64,000 nucleotides of DNA from Lethocerus indicus (Eukaryota; Arthropoda; Insecta; Hemiptera; Belostomatidae), in assembly GCA_019843655.1 (NCBI GenBank), contig JACDQD010000011.1, positions 14,922,604 through 14,986,603 of the forward strand, given 5' to 3'. The position numbers and the translations under genes were made by a program. Positions within the stretch are counted from its first letter, which is position 1; each line of letters starts with the position of its first letter. The notes under the pieces are model-generated. The model saw nothing but the letters and a program-made list of their open reading frames with translations, was not told the DNA's origin and ran no database searches. This document shows, one piece after another, positions 37,891 through 49,322 of this stretch.

Positions 37891-39690
37891 ACATTTTGTT
37901 TATTTCTATGTTTATATTTGCAAACACTTATAAATAAAAACGATATTTAACTATTTAACTGTTAGTTTGCTATACAAATTATGCAATAAGAATTAATAAT
38001 TCATATTAATCTTAGTTACTATTTATATGACAGCTTCCTAGTTGGAAATAACCTATTTGAAAATAGCTAAAGAAACCTAAACCATCTGCAGCATAACAGC
38101 CATTAAACAAAAACTGAAACTCCTATTTTATATTCTAATTGAGAAATGGATTAAAAGGGGTTATCCCTCTTACCTCAGCTTTAAGCTCAATTAACAAAAT
38201 GAGTAAAAGTTTTCCTTTCCTACAATTTTTCTAAGAAAATTGTAACTTTGCTTTAAATAACTCAGAAGAAAAACTCTAGCTCCAGATTTAGATATATTAG
38301 ACTTAGCAAAAACAAATTAGGATGAAAAGTACAAGTTATTTCATACTAAAACCAAAGTATACATGTTATCATTCGAAGCACACTTTTAACTTTCAAATGG
38401 AAGTTCGGAATAATTTATGTGGTAAAAATCCGTAACTCATTCCGCAGAAGCCTCAGTAAAACATTATTACTCGAGTAGTATTTCAGAAATACTAAGTACA
38501 CGAAACAAGATCTCTTTGGTTGTTGCCAAACTCTCCTTCTAGTCTCATTTCCTCCAGGAGTAGAAGTTCGATGCGGATGCTGTAGATCAATCATTCAAAT
38601 TAAGATCCACGTGGCTCTGAAGAATGGGCACGTTTTCTTCCGAATTCGTTCGGATATCGACCATATATTTTGAGTCAGTCGTATTTACGGTACGAATGTA
38701 AGTGAACTTCGAACAAATTTGAACTTCCAATATTACGCCACATTATCATTCTCAAATACCCCATCATTCCCCTGACTAATATCCCGTCATCTTCGAGATC
38801 ATAACCGAGAAAGAATTATACCACCGCACAAGTTCAAGTTATCGACTTTCTGATGTATTGTAGCGAGGCGAGAAGATCTATAGAATAGATAAAGATAAGA
38901 GAAGTAAGGGGGGCGGAGGGAGAATGATGGCAGAAGAAGCTTTAGTCCCGGTGACGCCTTATCTCTATATCGGAGGGGAAGAAAAAGGCTAAGTCCGACC
39001 TCAGGCCCATTGGCAGAACTCTCTCTGGGGCTCTCCTAAGCCGCTAAGATCATATTGCGTTTTGTTTTCCTTCACCCATGTTTGTACCTACGTGCAGCAA
39101 TGACCAAGCACCATGAACACACCTAACGATCACCTATCTTCCATAACGATCTGTACACATTCTCAAGTTTCTTTCGTTTTTTTCCAAGCGGATTTGTAAT
39201 TCCAGACTGTACATTGCTCTTTGCAAATCAAATTCCCAGAGCACAACACAAAATCTAATTATTCCAGAAGATTCAAGTGTTATTCAAGAGACCAACAGAA
39301 TTATCAATATCCAATACTCAGGAAAAATTATAGCTCTATAAAATCTCTTAATTACTGGCAAAATGAAAACCTGAAGACCACAGGAAAAACTGAAGTACAG
39401 TGTTATGAGAAAACCAGTTGCTAGAAAATTTAATATTGGTTTATGGACATACACATAGTTCAATTGTGAACCATTCAATATTGATTTTAAATTTTAAAAA
39501 GTGATGTCATATGATTTCTTATGTTCTAAGGAGATAACCTGTCTAATAACTGTTATTTGCTAAATAAAATTAATAATAATGTAATTACTATTAGTTATAA
39601 AATTGATAGTTTCTGCCACTGAGAAAACTGAACTGAATGCTGTTATTAATGGGCAACAAGTGTCTATTTTTGTCTATACAAGTGTGTTTG
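36331..39690. other. AT-rich transition zone before the repeat array
   Basis: No gene was recognised. It holds a TA microsatellite and a cluster of three GATA-type sites: GATAAAGATAAGA at 38,888-38,900 and TTATCT at 38,959-38,964. Composition becomes steadily more AT-rich toward the array, whose first array-like sequence is near 39,690. Confidence 0.45.
37845..37887. repeat. (AT)n microsatellite
   Basis: An uninterrupted AT dinucleotide run. Confidence 0.97.
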
Positions 39691-39887
39691 TTTATTACAC
39701 AATTATATATTTTGCCAGTGAATCAAAAATTGTATAATGTTTGTATAATTGTGTAATACACATACATATAGTTTAATTGAACTATTTAGAGCTATAATCA
39801 CATAATCTATGAGAAAAGAAATAAGAACAGTATTAATTTGTCACAACCATAAGTGGCAATCTATTAATAATATTGTGAATTACTTAC

Positions 39888-39967
39888 ATGCATTGGCTGC
39901 AGATGAAGCATCCTTATACCAGCACTTTCACACACTTAAGCACTCGCGAACCCCCCACAATACGCAC
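39888..39967 (-). other. E1: splice-flanked exon-like module (diverged)
   Basis: On the minus strand it is preceded by a T-rich acceptor ending TTTTTTTAG and followed by donor GTAAGTAA. The body is 80 bp and clearly diverged from E2/E3, with an extra G in the G-run and changes in the middle. Both splice sites and the CATCTGCAGCCAA end are kept. The frame open in E2/E3 hits a TGA after 13 codons here. Its upstream P1 donor is about 2.1 kb away. Probable non-coding exon or decayed copy. Confidence 0.45.
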
Positions 39968-41634
39968 CTAAAAAAAGAAAGAAAATATTAGTATTAATTA
40001 CATTTGAATTATTATTAATAATTACATTAATACGCACTAACAATGTAATAAGTTTTGTTTTATATGCCGTAGATAAAGAATTATGCATATCACTTATGAT
40101 TTTGTAATAGAAAAATTAATATTCTTATTGTACAAAATAGTATGTTTTATATGCCATAGATAATAATAATCATGTATGAAATAAACAACTATGCACTTCA
40201 TTTTTGGTTATGTACTAAAAAAATTAATATTCTTATTATACAATATGGACCATGCTATTAATTAGGTATATTAATATTGTCTATTAAAATGAGTTACTGC
40301 TGGTATATTAAAAGCAATATTAATAAATTAATAAATAATTAATTCTATATAATAATTGAATTAGTTGCAAGATTTAACTTAAGATACAATATGTTAAGTG
40401 GTGCATGGGTCTTAGACTTTTCAATTTATTTAAAAAAAATGCAAATATGGATTAAATATATTATTTGCGATTTCCATTATATCTTTATTTTATTTATTAA
40501 TCATAAGAATATGGATTGTTGCATTTACAGCATGCACAATTATATTCAATGCTTAATGCTTTTCCTATATTTATTCATCAGAATAATAATTGTTATTTAA
40601 AATTATTTTATATTGATTCAGTAGCATTGTATTAACCAATTTCAAAACACAGATTACAACCCCTAAAATAAGGATCAATTTTAAAAGTTTCGATTAAAGA
40701 TTGTTGCATTTCCATAGACACAATGAATCATGTATAGAATAAAAAATTATGTATTTGGTTATTGATTCTGTAATAAAAAAATGTATATTCTTATCATACA
40801 AAATAGTCTGTGCACATAGATATATTAACATCATCCATTTAAATAGCTTACTGCTGGTACTTTACAAGCAATAATAATAAAGTAATAAATAATTAATTCT
40901 ATATAATAAATTAGTTGCATGATTTATTTTCTAGATATAATATGTTCAGTGGTAAATGGGTTTTAAAGACTTTTCCATTTATTTAAATCAAATGCAATTA
41001 GGGATTAAATATATCATTAGGGATTTTCTTTATCTCTTTATTTCATTGAAATATCAGAGTTTTAAAGAATAAAGGTAGGTTTTACTACCCTATAATTAAG
41101 TTATATAATCAAAAGAATAAGCATTGATGCATTTACTTCATGCATTCTTAACAGCCGTGCTATCATAATCAAAATAAATAAATAATATTTAAGGTACCCT
41201 GCACCACTGAGAATCTGTAAGGAGATATCAAAGATATGTATCTTACACATATCATTACAAGTACATTACAAGCAATAATAATAATTAAATTAGTTGAAAG
41301 ATTTATCTTTTAGATATAACATGTTCAGTGGTGCATGGGTCTTAAAAACTTTATCCATTTATTTAAATTAAATGGTATTAGGGATTAAATATATTATTAG
41401 AGATTTCCATTGTCTCTTTATTTATTTGAAATATCAGTGTTTGAAAGAATAAAGACAGTTTTTACTATCTTATAATTGTTATATAATCAAAAGAATAAAG
41501 ATTGTTGCATTTACTTAATAGTCGTGCTTTCACTTATTTATTCACCAGAATTAAAATTGTTATTTTAAAATAATATGCTATCATAATCAAAATAAATAAA
41601 TAATATTTCAGGTACCCTGCACCACTGAGACTCT

Positions 41635-42345
41635 GTAAAGAGATATTAAAGATACATGCATATTGTCAATATGAAATTGTATTTGGTTTGTCCTTGTTTT
41701 GATTAACATAGTGTCATTTTGTATTAACCAATTTGATATCATAGTTAAAACCCCTAAAATATAGATCAATTTTAAAAGTTTTCTATGCTCAAGGTCATAT
41801 ACAATATTTCAATTTGTGGACAGTACTCTAACTGGTAGTTATCGATAAATATATTTAGAACAATCATCAGTTTCATTCCATAACGTTACTCAGTTTAATG
41901 TCCCCTGTTTCTAGCATTCTAATATTAAATACATATCAAGTTATATCTGAATTCAATATTACTCATAGGGTCATGTTAATATTATCATCTCTAATATGAA
42001 ACATAGATTGTAATAAATAGTACAATTCATTACCTAGTACCTGGTAACTTACATAATATAGAAGAAATGCGATAAATTTTGAGCGAAAATTTAATTTGAA
42101 GAATTGAACGCTTAATGAGAAAATCAATACGAAAAAAATATGGCGGAACACTGGTAGTGAATCGATTCTGCCAACTTAACATCGGTACTGAAAATCGATA
42201 TTTGTTATAGGAAAAGCGTCTGCGCATGCGCCTAAAGTAGGCTGAGTCCCATCAAATATTCCTAGTATTCTAAGATTACTAATAGATTTGAACACATTTT
42301 GTTAATTCTTTCCTACCTTCGAAATTATAATAAATAACCGTAAAA
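41635..42345 (-). repeat. P1: promoter-like repeat module
   Basis: One of four near-identical minus-strand copies. In minus orientation: 5' flank with TTCGAAGGTAGG, NRF1-type palindrome, two ATCGAT boxes, YY1-like site, T-rich leader and donor GTAAGT (42,047-42,052). It then has an about 400-bp tail including GGACATTAAACTGAGTAACG. A hydrophobic frame across it (42,151-41,963) starts at GTG, not ATG, and differs between copies by amino-acid-changing substitutions. Confidence 0.85.
42137..42232 (-). promoter_or_regulatory. P1 core: NRF1-, ATCGAT- and YY1-type sites
   Basis: GCGCATGCGC (42,222-42,231) is a perfect NRF1-type palindrome. ATCGAT lies at 42,194-42,199 and 42,161-42,166, and the YY1-like ATATGGCGG at 42,137-42,147 (reads CCGCCATAT on the minus strand). 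Such sites mark TATA-less housekeeping-type promoters in animals. The splice donor 90 bp further along the minus strand fits a short 5' exon ending at 42,053. Start site not determined. Confidence 0.5.
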
Positions 42346-43120
42346 GATGTATCATTAACTCATTCTAAATTAGAGGATATCATTCAGTACCTTACTAAAG
42401 TGATTTAAATCCAGAAATAAAATGATCTGCCTATGCCCAAAATATTCCTTTTATCTAACATTTTTTTATAAGTAGCTTATTTCAATATAAGTATATTGAA
42501 TTGTTGAATCATGTCTCTTATCCAACTACATCTATGTTCACTAATGTATCTCAGAAGAATGACAAACTGAATAAATAGCAAGTACTATTAATTAATGAAG
42601 AATTGTAACTTGTGTGTTATTTTTTAAACCAGAATACAAAATTGGATAACTACGATTAAATATTAGGTCAAATGAAATAACATAAATTGAAAGGCATCAC
42701 ATTCTTTTCAAATATAACCATTTAATTTACACAATATTTACTATATTTATTTAATTTATAGGTTAGTTTAGTAAATTATATTTAATTTCCATTTATTATA
42801 AACATGACTTGTAAATAATGGTTCTAATAGAAATTTTAAATTGTTAATAAATGTGAGATAAATTGTTTGCAGTTTAAATAACTGCATATATCCATAGGAG
42901 CAATTATTTAATTCATATTTTATATAATATCAATGGAAATCTAAGCATATTACATAACTGCTGATAGCTTAATTAGAAGTTTAATTAGACAATTAAATAA
43001 ATATTAATATATAATCAAATTAATAGTGAAATGGTTAAGTGGATAAACAAAATGAAATATATAATTACACAATTCAGCAGTGAATGTAAAACACTACAAA
43101 TAATATAGTGATGTACTTAC

Positions 43121-43204
43121 ATATTTTGGCTGCAGATAAAGCAGCCAAACCCCAACCAACACTTCCACTTCACTTTTGCACTCGCGAACCCCCACAAAAC
43201 GCAC
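43121..43204 (-). other. E2: 84-bp splice-flanked exon-like module
   Basis: On the minus strand: acceptor TTTCTTTTTCAG, an 84-bp body starting GTGCG and ending AATAT, then donor GTAAGTAC. Joined to the P2 leader, which ends AT, it creates an ATG across the junction. The frame stays open for the whole exon, starting MCVLWGFASAKVKWKCWLG and Cys-rich later. The length is a multiple of three. No family recognised. A second frame is also open, so coding is not established. Confidence 0.5.
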
Positions 43205-44215
43205 CTGAAAAAGAAATAAAAACATTTATATTAATCACATTTGAATTGTTAATAATCATTAGATTAATAGGCACTAACATTGTTAAGGAAATTACATTTG
43301 TCAAAAATCTTGTTTTATATGCTGTAGATAACATAAATCATGTATACAATAAACAATTATCCATGAGGCTTTTGATTGTGTAATGAAAAATTAATATTCA
43401 CATTATACAACACGGACTGTGCATTCACACATAGATATATTGATATCGTCTATTAAAATAACTGAATGCAATTGTGGATTAAATATATTATTAGAAAATG
43501 CCTCTACCTCTCTAATTATTTTTACTTTGGTGAAGAAAATTACGTTCCATTCTTAATTATTCATTAGAATTATAATTTTTATTTTAAAATAATATCCTGT
43601 CATAATCCCAAAATTTAATAATACAGATAACCTGACACCTGTTAGAATCTGTAAGAAGATATTAAAAATACATATGTATTTTGAATATAAAATTATACTA
43701 TTTAAGTTAGTCCATGTCTTGATTAATATAGTACCTTTTTCTATTAACTAATTTAAGACTATAGCAACCATAACAAATAACTATTGCATAATAGGTCAAA
43801 TTAAATAACACAATTAGAGACATCACATTTCTTCAAATATCTCATTGTAATTTACATTCTACCTACATAATTTATGGGACATTTGTATAATTCATATTTA
43901 ATTTCAATTTATCACAAACATTACTTGGAAATAACGGTTATAATAGACAATTTAAATTTGCAATATATTTTTCATCATTTCTTTGGAGTTCCTTGTACAG
44001 ATATTCACATATCCTTTGGAGCATACTTTTTATTATTTTTTTATATAATATTAATGAAATATGATATACCACAAACATTTCATGTAAATAAAGGTTTATT
44101 TAACAGACAATTTAAATTTTTAAGAAATGGTTAACATGTTTTTGGACTGTTTCTTTGTATATGTATTCACGTATTCTTTTTTATTTCTTTGTTATAAAAT
44201 ATTCATGTAAATTTA

Positions 44216-45476
44216 AGCAGAGAACATCAATGCTAATAGCTCAATTGGCAGTTAAATCTCACAATTACACATGTAATAATGTAATTATCAAATTAATAGA
44301 ATCTACCATTGTGGAACTATAGTTTCAGTTGCTGTAGTTAATACGAAACCAATATGTAATAAATAATTACACATTTTCCCAATTAATGTAATGATAATAA
44401 AGGTGTATTAACTTAATAACATATGAGGCATTTAAAATGATTTTATAAGGTTATAAGAGAAAATTTTAATTGATAATAAATTGTTCACATTTTTTGGACT
44501 GTTTCCTTGAACATGTATTCATATATTCTTTTTTATATCTTTGTTAAAAAATATTCATGTAAATTTAAGAAGAGAAATGAAAATATTAATATTAATTACA
44601 TTTGAATTGTTATTAATAATTAGATTAATAGGCACTAATATTGTTATAAGTTTTGTTTTTTATGCCCTAGATAATAAAGAATTATGCATTTTGCTTATAA
44701 TTCTGTAATAGAAAAAATAATATTCTTATTTTAAAAAATAATCTGTGTGCTCATGCATGGTTATATCAACATCTATTAAAATAACTTTCTGCTGGTACAA
44801 TAAAAGCAAGATTAATAAATTAATAAATAATTAAATCTAATAATAATTCAATTGGTTGCATTATTATATTCTAAATATAATATGTTCAGTGGTGCATGGG
44901 TCCTAAAGACTTAAAATTATTAAATTGTTAATTTATTTCAATTAAATGCAATTAGGGATTAAATATATTATTAGAGATTTCCATTATCTCTTTACTTATT
45001 TGAAATATCAGTGTTTGAAAGAATAAAGGCAATTTTACTACCCTATAATAAAGTGATATAACCAAAAATAAGGATTGTTGCATTTAATATGTTTAGTATT
45101 GCATTGTTTAAAGATTTTATTTATATAAATTATTATTTTATTTAAATTATATGCAATTAGGGATTGAATATATTATTAGGGATTTCTATTAGCCCAAGAT
45201 TAAGAACAATTTTGACTACCTTATAATTAAGTTATATAATAAAAAGAATAAATATTGTCCATTACTTCATGCAGAATTACATTCAATGCTTAATAATTAT
45301 CTTTTCCCTTATTTATTCATCAGAATTACAATTGTAATTGTACAATAATATCCTTTCATAATACGAATAGATAAATATTTCAGATTACCAGACACCTATA
45401 AGAATCTGTAAGGAGATATTAAAGATACATATATATTGTCAATATGAAATTATAGTTGGTCTGTCCTTGTCTTGAT
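44216..45476 (+). repeat. 1.26-kb near-identical duplication, copy 1
   Basis: It matches 49,323-50,583 at an offset of about 5,107-5,109 bp. I could see only two homopolymer length changes and a few substitutions. The left junction differs (this copy continues from an ATTTAAGCAG monomer, copy 2 from a P3 end). An inverted, decayed third copy lies at 59,336-60,566. Confidence 0.9.
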
Positions 45477-46126
45477 TAATATAGAGCCTTTTTGTATTAA
45501 CCAATTTGATATCACAGTTTACAACCCCTAAAATATAGATCAATTTTAAAAGTTTTCTATGCTCAAGGCCATATACAATATTTCAATTTGTGGACAGTAC
45601 TCTAACTGATAGTTATCAATAAATACATTTAGAACAATTATCAGATTCATTCCATAACGTTACTCAGTTTAATGTCCCCTGTTTCTAGCATTCTTATATT
45701 AAATACATATCCAGTTATATCTGAATTCAATATTACTCATAGGGTCATGTTAATATTATCATCTCTAATATGAAACATAGATTGTAATAAATAGTACAAT
45801 TCATTACCTAGTACCTGGTAACTTACATAAAATAGAAGAAATGCGATAAATTTTGAGCGAAAATTTAAATTGGAGAATTGAACGCTAAAAGAGAAAATCA
45901 TTAGGAAAAAAATATGGCGGAACACTGGTAGTGAATCGATTCTGCCAACTTAACATCGGTACTGAAAATCGATATTTGTTATAGGAAAAGCGTCTGCGCA
46001 TGCGCCTAAAGTAGACTGAGTCCCATCAAATATTCCTAGTATTCTAAGATTACTAATAGATTTGAACACATTTTGTTAATTCTTTCCTACCTCGAAATTA
46101 TAATACGTAGCCCTATGACCGTAAAC
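45415..46126 (-). repeat. P2: promoter-like repeat module
   Basis: Second minus-strand copy. Private changes include TAGACTGAG in place of TAGGCTGAG, ATTAGGAAAAAAATATGG at the YY1 side, and CATAAAATAG beside the donor. Donor GTAAGT is at 45,821-45,826. E2 lies about 2.6 kb further along the minus strand. Confidence 0.85.
45911..46006 (-). promoter_or_regulatory. P2 core: NRF1-, ATCGAT- and YY1-type sites
   Basis: GCGCATGCGC at 45,996-46,005, ATCGAT at 45,968-45,973 and 45,935-45,940, ATATGGCGG at 45,911-45,921. Spacing from the NRF1-type site is 28, 61 and 85 bp, identical to P1 and P3. Confidence 0.5.
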
Positions 46127-46785
46127 AATGTTTTTTAGACTGATTCCAAATTATAGGATATCATTCAGTACCTCAGTAAAGTGTTATAAAACCAGAAAGA
46201 TATATTCTGCCTATATCTGACTTATCCCATTTGAATCCTCTAGTATTTTTTTATAAATAGCTAATTTCAGGATTAGTATATTGCGCAGTTGAATAAAGCC
46301 TCATTTCCATCAACATCTACTTTCATAATTAGATCAAATAAAATAATATGAATTCAAAGACATTACATTCAAATATATTCATTTAATTTACACGATATTT
46401 AGTATATTTATTTAATTTATAGGTTAGTTTGGTAATTTATATTTAATTTCCATTTATTAGAAACATTACTTGTAAATAATGGTTCTAATAGAAATTTCAA
46501 ATTGGTAATAAATGTGAGATAATTTGCTGTTTGAAGTACATATATTCACATATCCATATGATCATTTATTTTACTTATATTTTATATAATATCAATGGAA
46601 ATCCAAGCATATTCCATACCTGCTGATAGCTTAATTAGCAGTTTAATTTGACAATTAATAATATTAATATAATAATCAAATTAATAGTGAAATAGTTAAA
46701 TAGTTAAACAAACTGTAATATATAATTACATATATGCCCAGCGAATGTAAAATGTATTCTATAAATAACATAGTGAAGTACTTAC

Positions 46786-46869
46786 ATTTTTTGGCTGCAG
46801 ATAAAGCAGCCAACCCCCAACCAACACTTCCACTTCACTTTTGCACTCGCGAACCCCCACAAAACGCAC
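46786..46869 (-). other. E3: 84-bp splice-flanked exon-like module
   Basis: Same layout as E2: acceptor TTTCTTTTTCAG, 84 bp, donor GTAAGTAC. Very few differences from E2, including a T-to-G change in the second G-rich run. The junction-ATG frame stays open. P3 is its nearest upstream P on this strand, about 2.2 kb away. Confidence 0.5.
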
Positions 46870-47426
46870 CTGAAAAAGAAATAAAAACACTAATATTAAT
46901 TACATTTGTCAAAAATCTTGTTTCATTTGCTGTAGATTATATGAATCATGTATACAATAAACAATTATGCATGTGGCTTTTGATTATGAAATGAATACAT
47001 TATACAACATAGCCTGTGTGTTCACACATAGATATCCTCTATTAAAATAACTGAATGCAATTGGGGATTTAATATATTATTAGAGAATACCTTTACTTCT
47101 CTAATTACTTTTACTTTTGTGAAGAAAATTACATTCCATTCTTAATTATTCATTAGAATTATAATTTTTATTTAAAATAATATCCTCTCATAATTCCAAA
47201 AAATTAACAATACAGATAACCTGACACCTGTGACATTCTGTAAGAAGATATATATATATTTTGAATATGAAATTATATTTGGTTAATCCATTTTAAACTA
47301 TAATAACCATAACTAATTACTATTAAATATTAGGTGCACTAATTAAAAATGAAATTAATATTTTATTAAAATACGTAATATTATCTATGAACCATTTAAT
47401 TTAGATTTAAATTGAATTAAATTAAT

Positions 47427-47640
47427 AGATTACAACTACTAAAATATAGATTACTTTGAATGTTATCCTACGTTTGATGAAGTTATATAACTCAATCTGT
47501 CGGGAGTACTCAATCTGGAAGTTGCAGAAAAGTATATTTAAAACGATCACCAGTTCTGTGCCCTAAAGTACCATGTCTCTCGCATTCATATATTAAATAC
47601 ATCTGGAATTATATGTGACTTCCATATTCTCAATAATTAA
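47427..47640 (-). repeat. P-tail fragment
   Basis: Degenerate match to the tail of P (41,745-41,950): CTAAAATATAGAT, GGGAGTACTCAATCTGG, and TCTCGCATTCATATATTAAATAC in order. It has no core motifs. Another short P-tail fragment lies at 40,632-40,700. Confidence 0.6.
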
Positions 47641-48613
47641 ATGATTAAAATGAATAAACTTCTAGTTGTAATATATGCAGTGGTTAATGTGTCTGAAAAT
47701 CTTACCCATTTATTTAAATTAAATGCAACTAGGAATTTCCTTTAACTATCTACTTATTTGAAATATCAGTGTTTTAAACTCTAAAGGCAGTTTCAATGCC
47801 TTTTTAATTAAGTTATCAAATCAAAGAAATAAGGATTCTTGCATGAAGTAAGATAAATTCATGTTCCTTGTGATAATATTTGCAAAATTCCATTACAGAA
47901 ATTACATTTGATGTTTGAAGGTATGTATGTATAAAAAAATGCATTCCATTCTTAATAGTCATCTTTTCCTTTATGTTTTGACCAGAATTATAGTTGTTAT
48001 TTTAAAATAACTTTGAAAATCGCAATAAATAAATAATATGTCAGGTACCCTGATACCTATGAGAATCTGCAAGGAGGTATTAAAAAAAATATATATATTG
48101 TTAATTTGTAATTATATTTGGTCTTGATTAATATAGTGCATTTTTCGATTAACTAATTTAAAACTATAATAACCATACATAATTAATATTAAATATTAGG
48201 TCAAATAAAATAACATTTAAAGATATCATATTCCTTTAAATATCTCTATTTAATTTACACTATATTTATATAATTTATATTTAATTCCAATACGTTAGGA
48301 ACATTGATTTAAAGATTTTATTTATATAAATTATTATTTAATTTAAATTATATGCAATTAGGGATTGAATATATTATTAGGGATTTCTATTAGCCCTAGA
48401 TTAAGGGCAGATTTTACTACCTTATAACTAAGTTATAAAATCAAAAAAATTAAGATTGTTGCATTTACTTCATGCAGAATTACATTCAATGCTTAATAGT
48501 TATCTTTTCCCTTGTTTATTCACAAGAATTGTAATTGATATTTTAAAATAATATGCTTTTATAATCAAAATAAATAAATAATATTTTAGGTACCCTGTAC
48601 CTCTGAGAAACTG

Positions 48614-49322
48614 TAAAGAGATATTAAAGATACATATATATTGTTAATATGAAATTATAGTTGATCTGTCCTTGTCTTGATTAATATAGTGTCTTTTTGT
48701 ATTAACCAATTTGATATCATAGTTTAAAACCCCTAAAATATAGATCAACTTTAAAAGTTTTCTATGCTCAAGGTCATATACAATATTTCAATTTGTGGAC
48801 AGTACTCTAACTGGTAGTTATCGATAAATATATTTAAAACAATTATCAGATTCATTCCATAACGTTACTCAGTTTAATGTCCCCTGTTTCTAGCATTCTT
48901 ATATTAAATACATATCCAGTTATATCTGAATTCAATATTACTCATAGGGTCATGTTAATATTATCATCTCTAATATGAAACATAGATTGTAATAAATAGT
49001 ACAATTCATTACCTAGTACCTGGTAACTTACATAATAAAGAAGAAATGCGATAAATTTTGAGCGAAAATTTAATTTGAAGAATTGAACGCTTAAAGTAAA
49101 AATCAATACGAAAAAAATATGGCGGAACACTGGTCGTGAATCGATTCTGCCAACTTAACATCGGTACTGAAAATCGATATTTGTTATAGGAAAAGCGTCT
49201 GCGCATGCGCCTAAAGTAGGCTGAGTCCCATCAAATATTCCTAGTATTGTAATATTACTAATAGATTTGAACACATTTTGTTAATTCTTTCCTACCTTCG
49301 AAATTATAATAAATAACCGTAT
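48614..49322 (-). repeat. P3: promoter-like repeat module
   Basis: Third minus-strand copy. Private variants are CTAGTATTGTAATATTAC in the 5' flank and CACTGGTCGTGAATCG at the first ATCGAT box. It is truncated at CCGTAT (49,322), fused directly to duplication copy 2. Donor GTAAGT is at 49,026-49,031. Confidence 0.85.
49116..49211 (-). promoter_or_regulatory. P3 core: NRF1-, ATCGAT- and YY1-type sites
   Basis: GCGCATGCGC at 49,201-49,210, ATCGAT at 49,173-49,178 and 49,140-49,145, ATATGGCGG at 49,116-49,126. Spacing matches P1 and P2. Confidence 0.5.

Noticed and set aside
41963..42151. 62-codon hydrophobic minus-strand frame repeated in P1-P4
   Set aside because: It starts at GTG rather than ATG, crosses the GTAAGT donor, and differences between copies are mainly amino-acid-changing. 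It persists because the copies are recent.
43108..43383. Plus-strand frame reading through E2 (also over E1 and E3)
   Set aside because: The splice signals at all E copies are on the minus strand, and the plus frame is shifted in E1 and stopped in E4.
44237..44260. tRNA A-box-like TAGCTCAATTGGCAG in the 1.26-kb duplication
   Set aside because: No B box and no acceptor-stem pairing. The same position in other filler copies is diverged.
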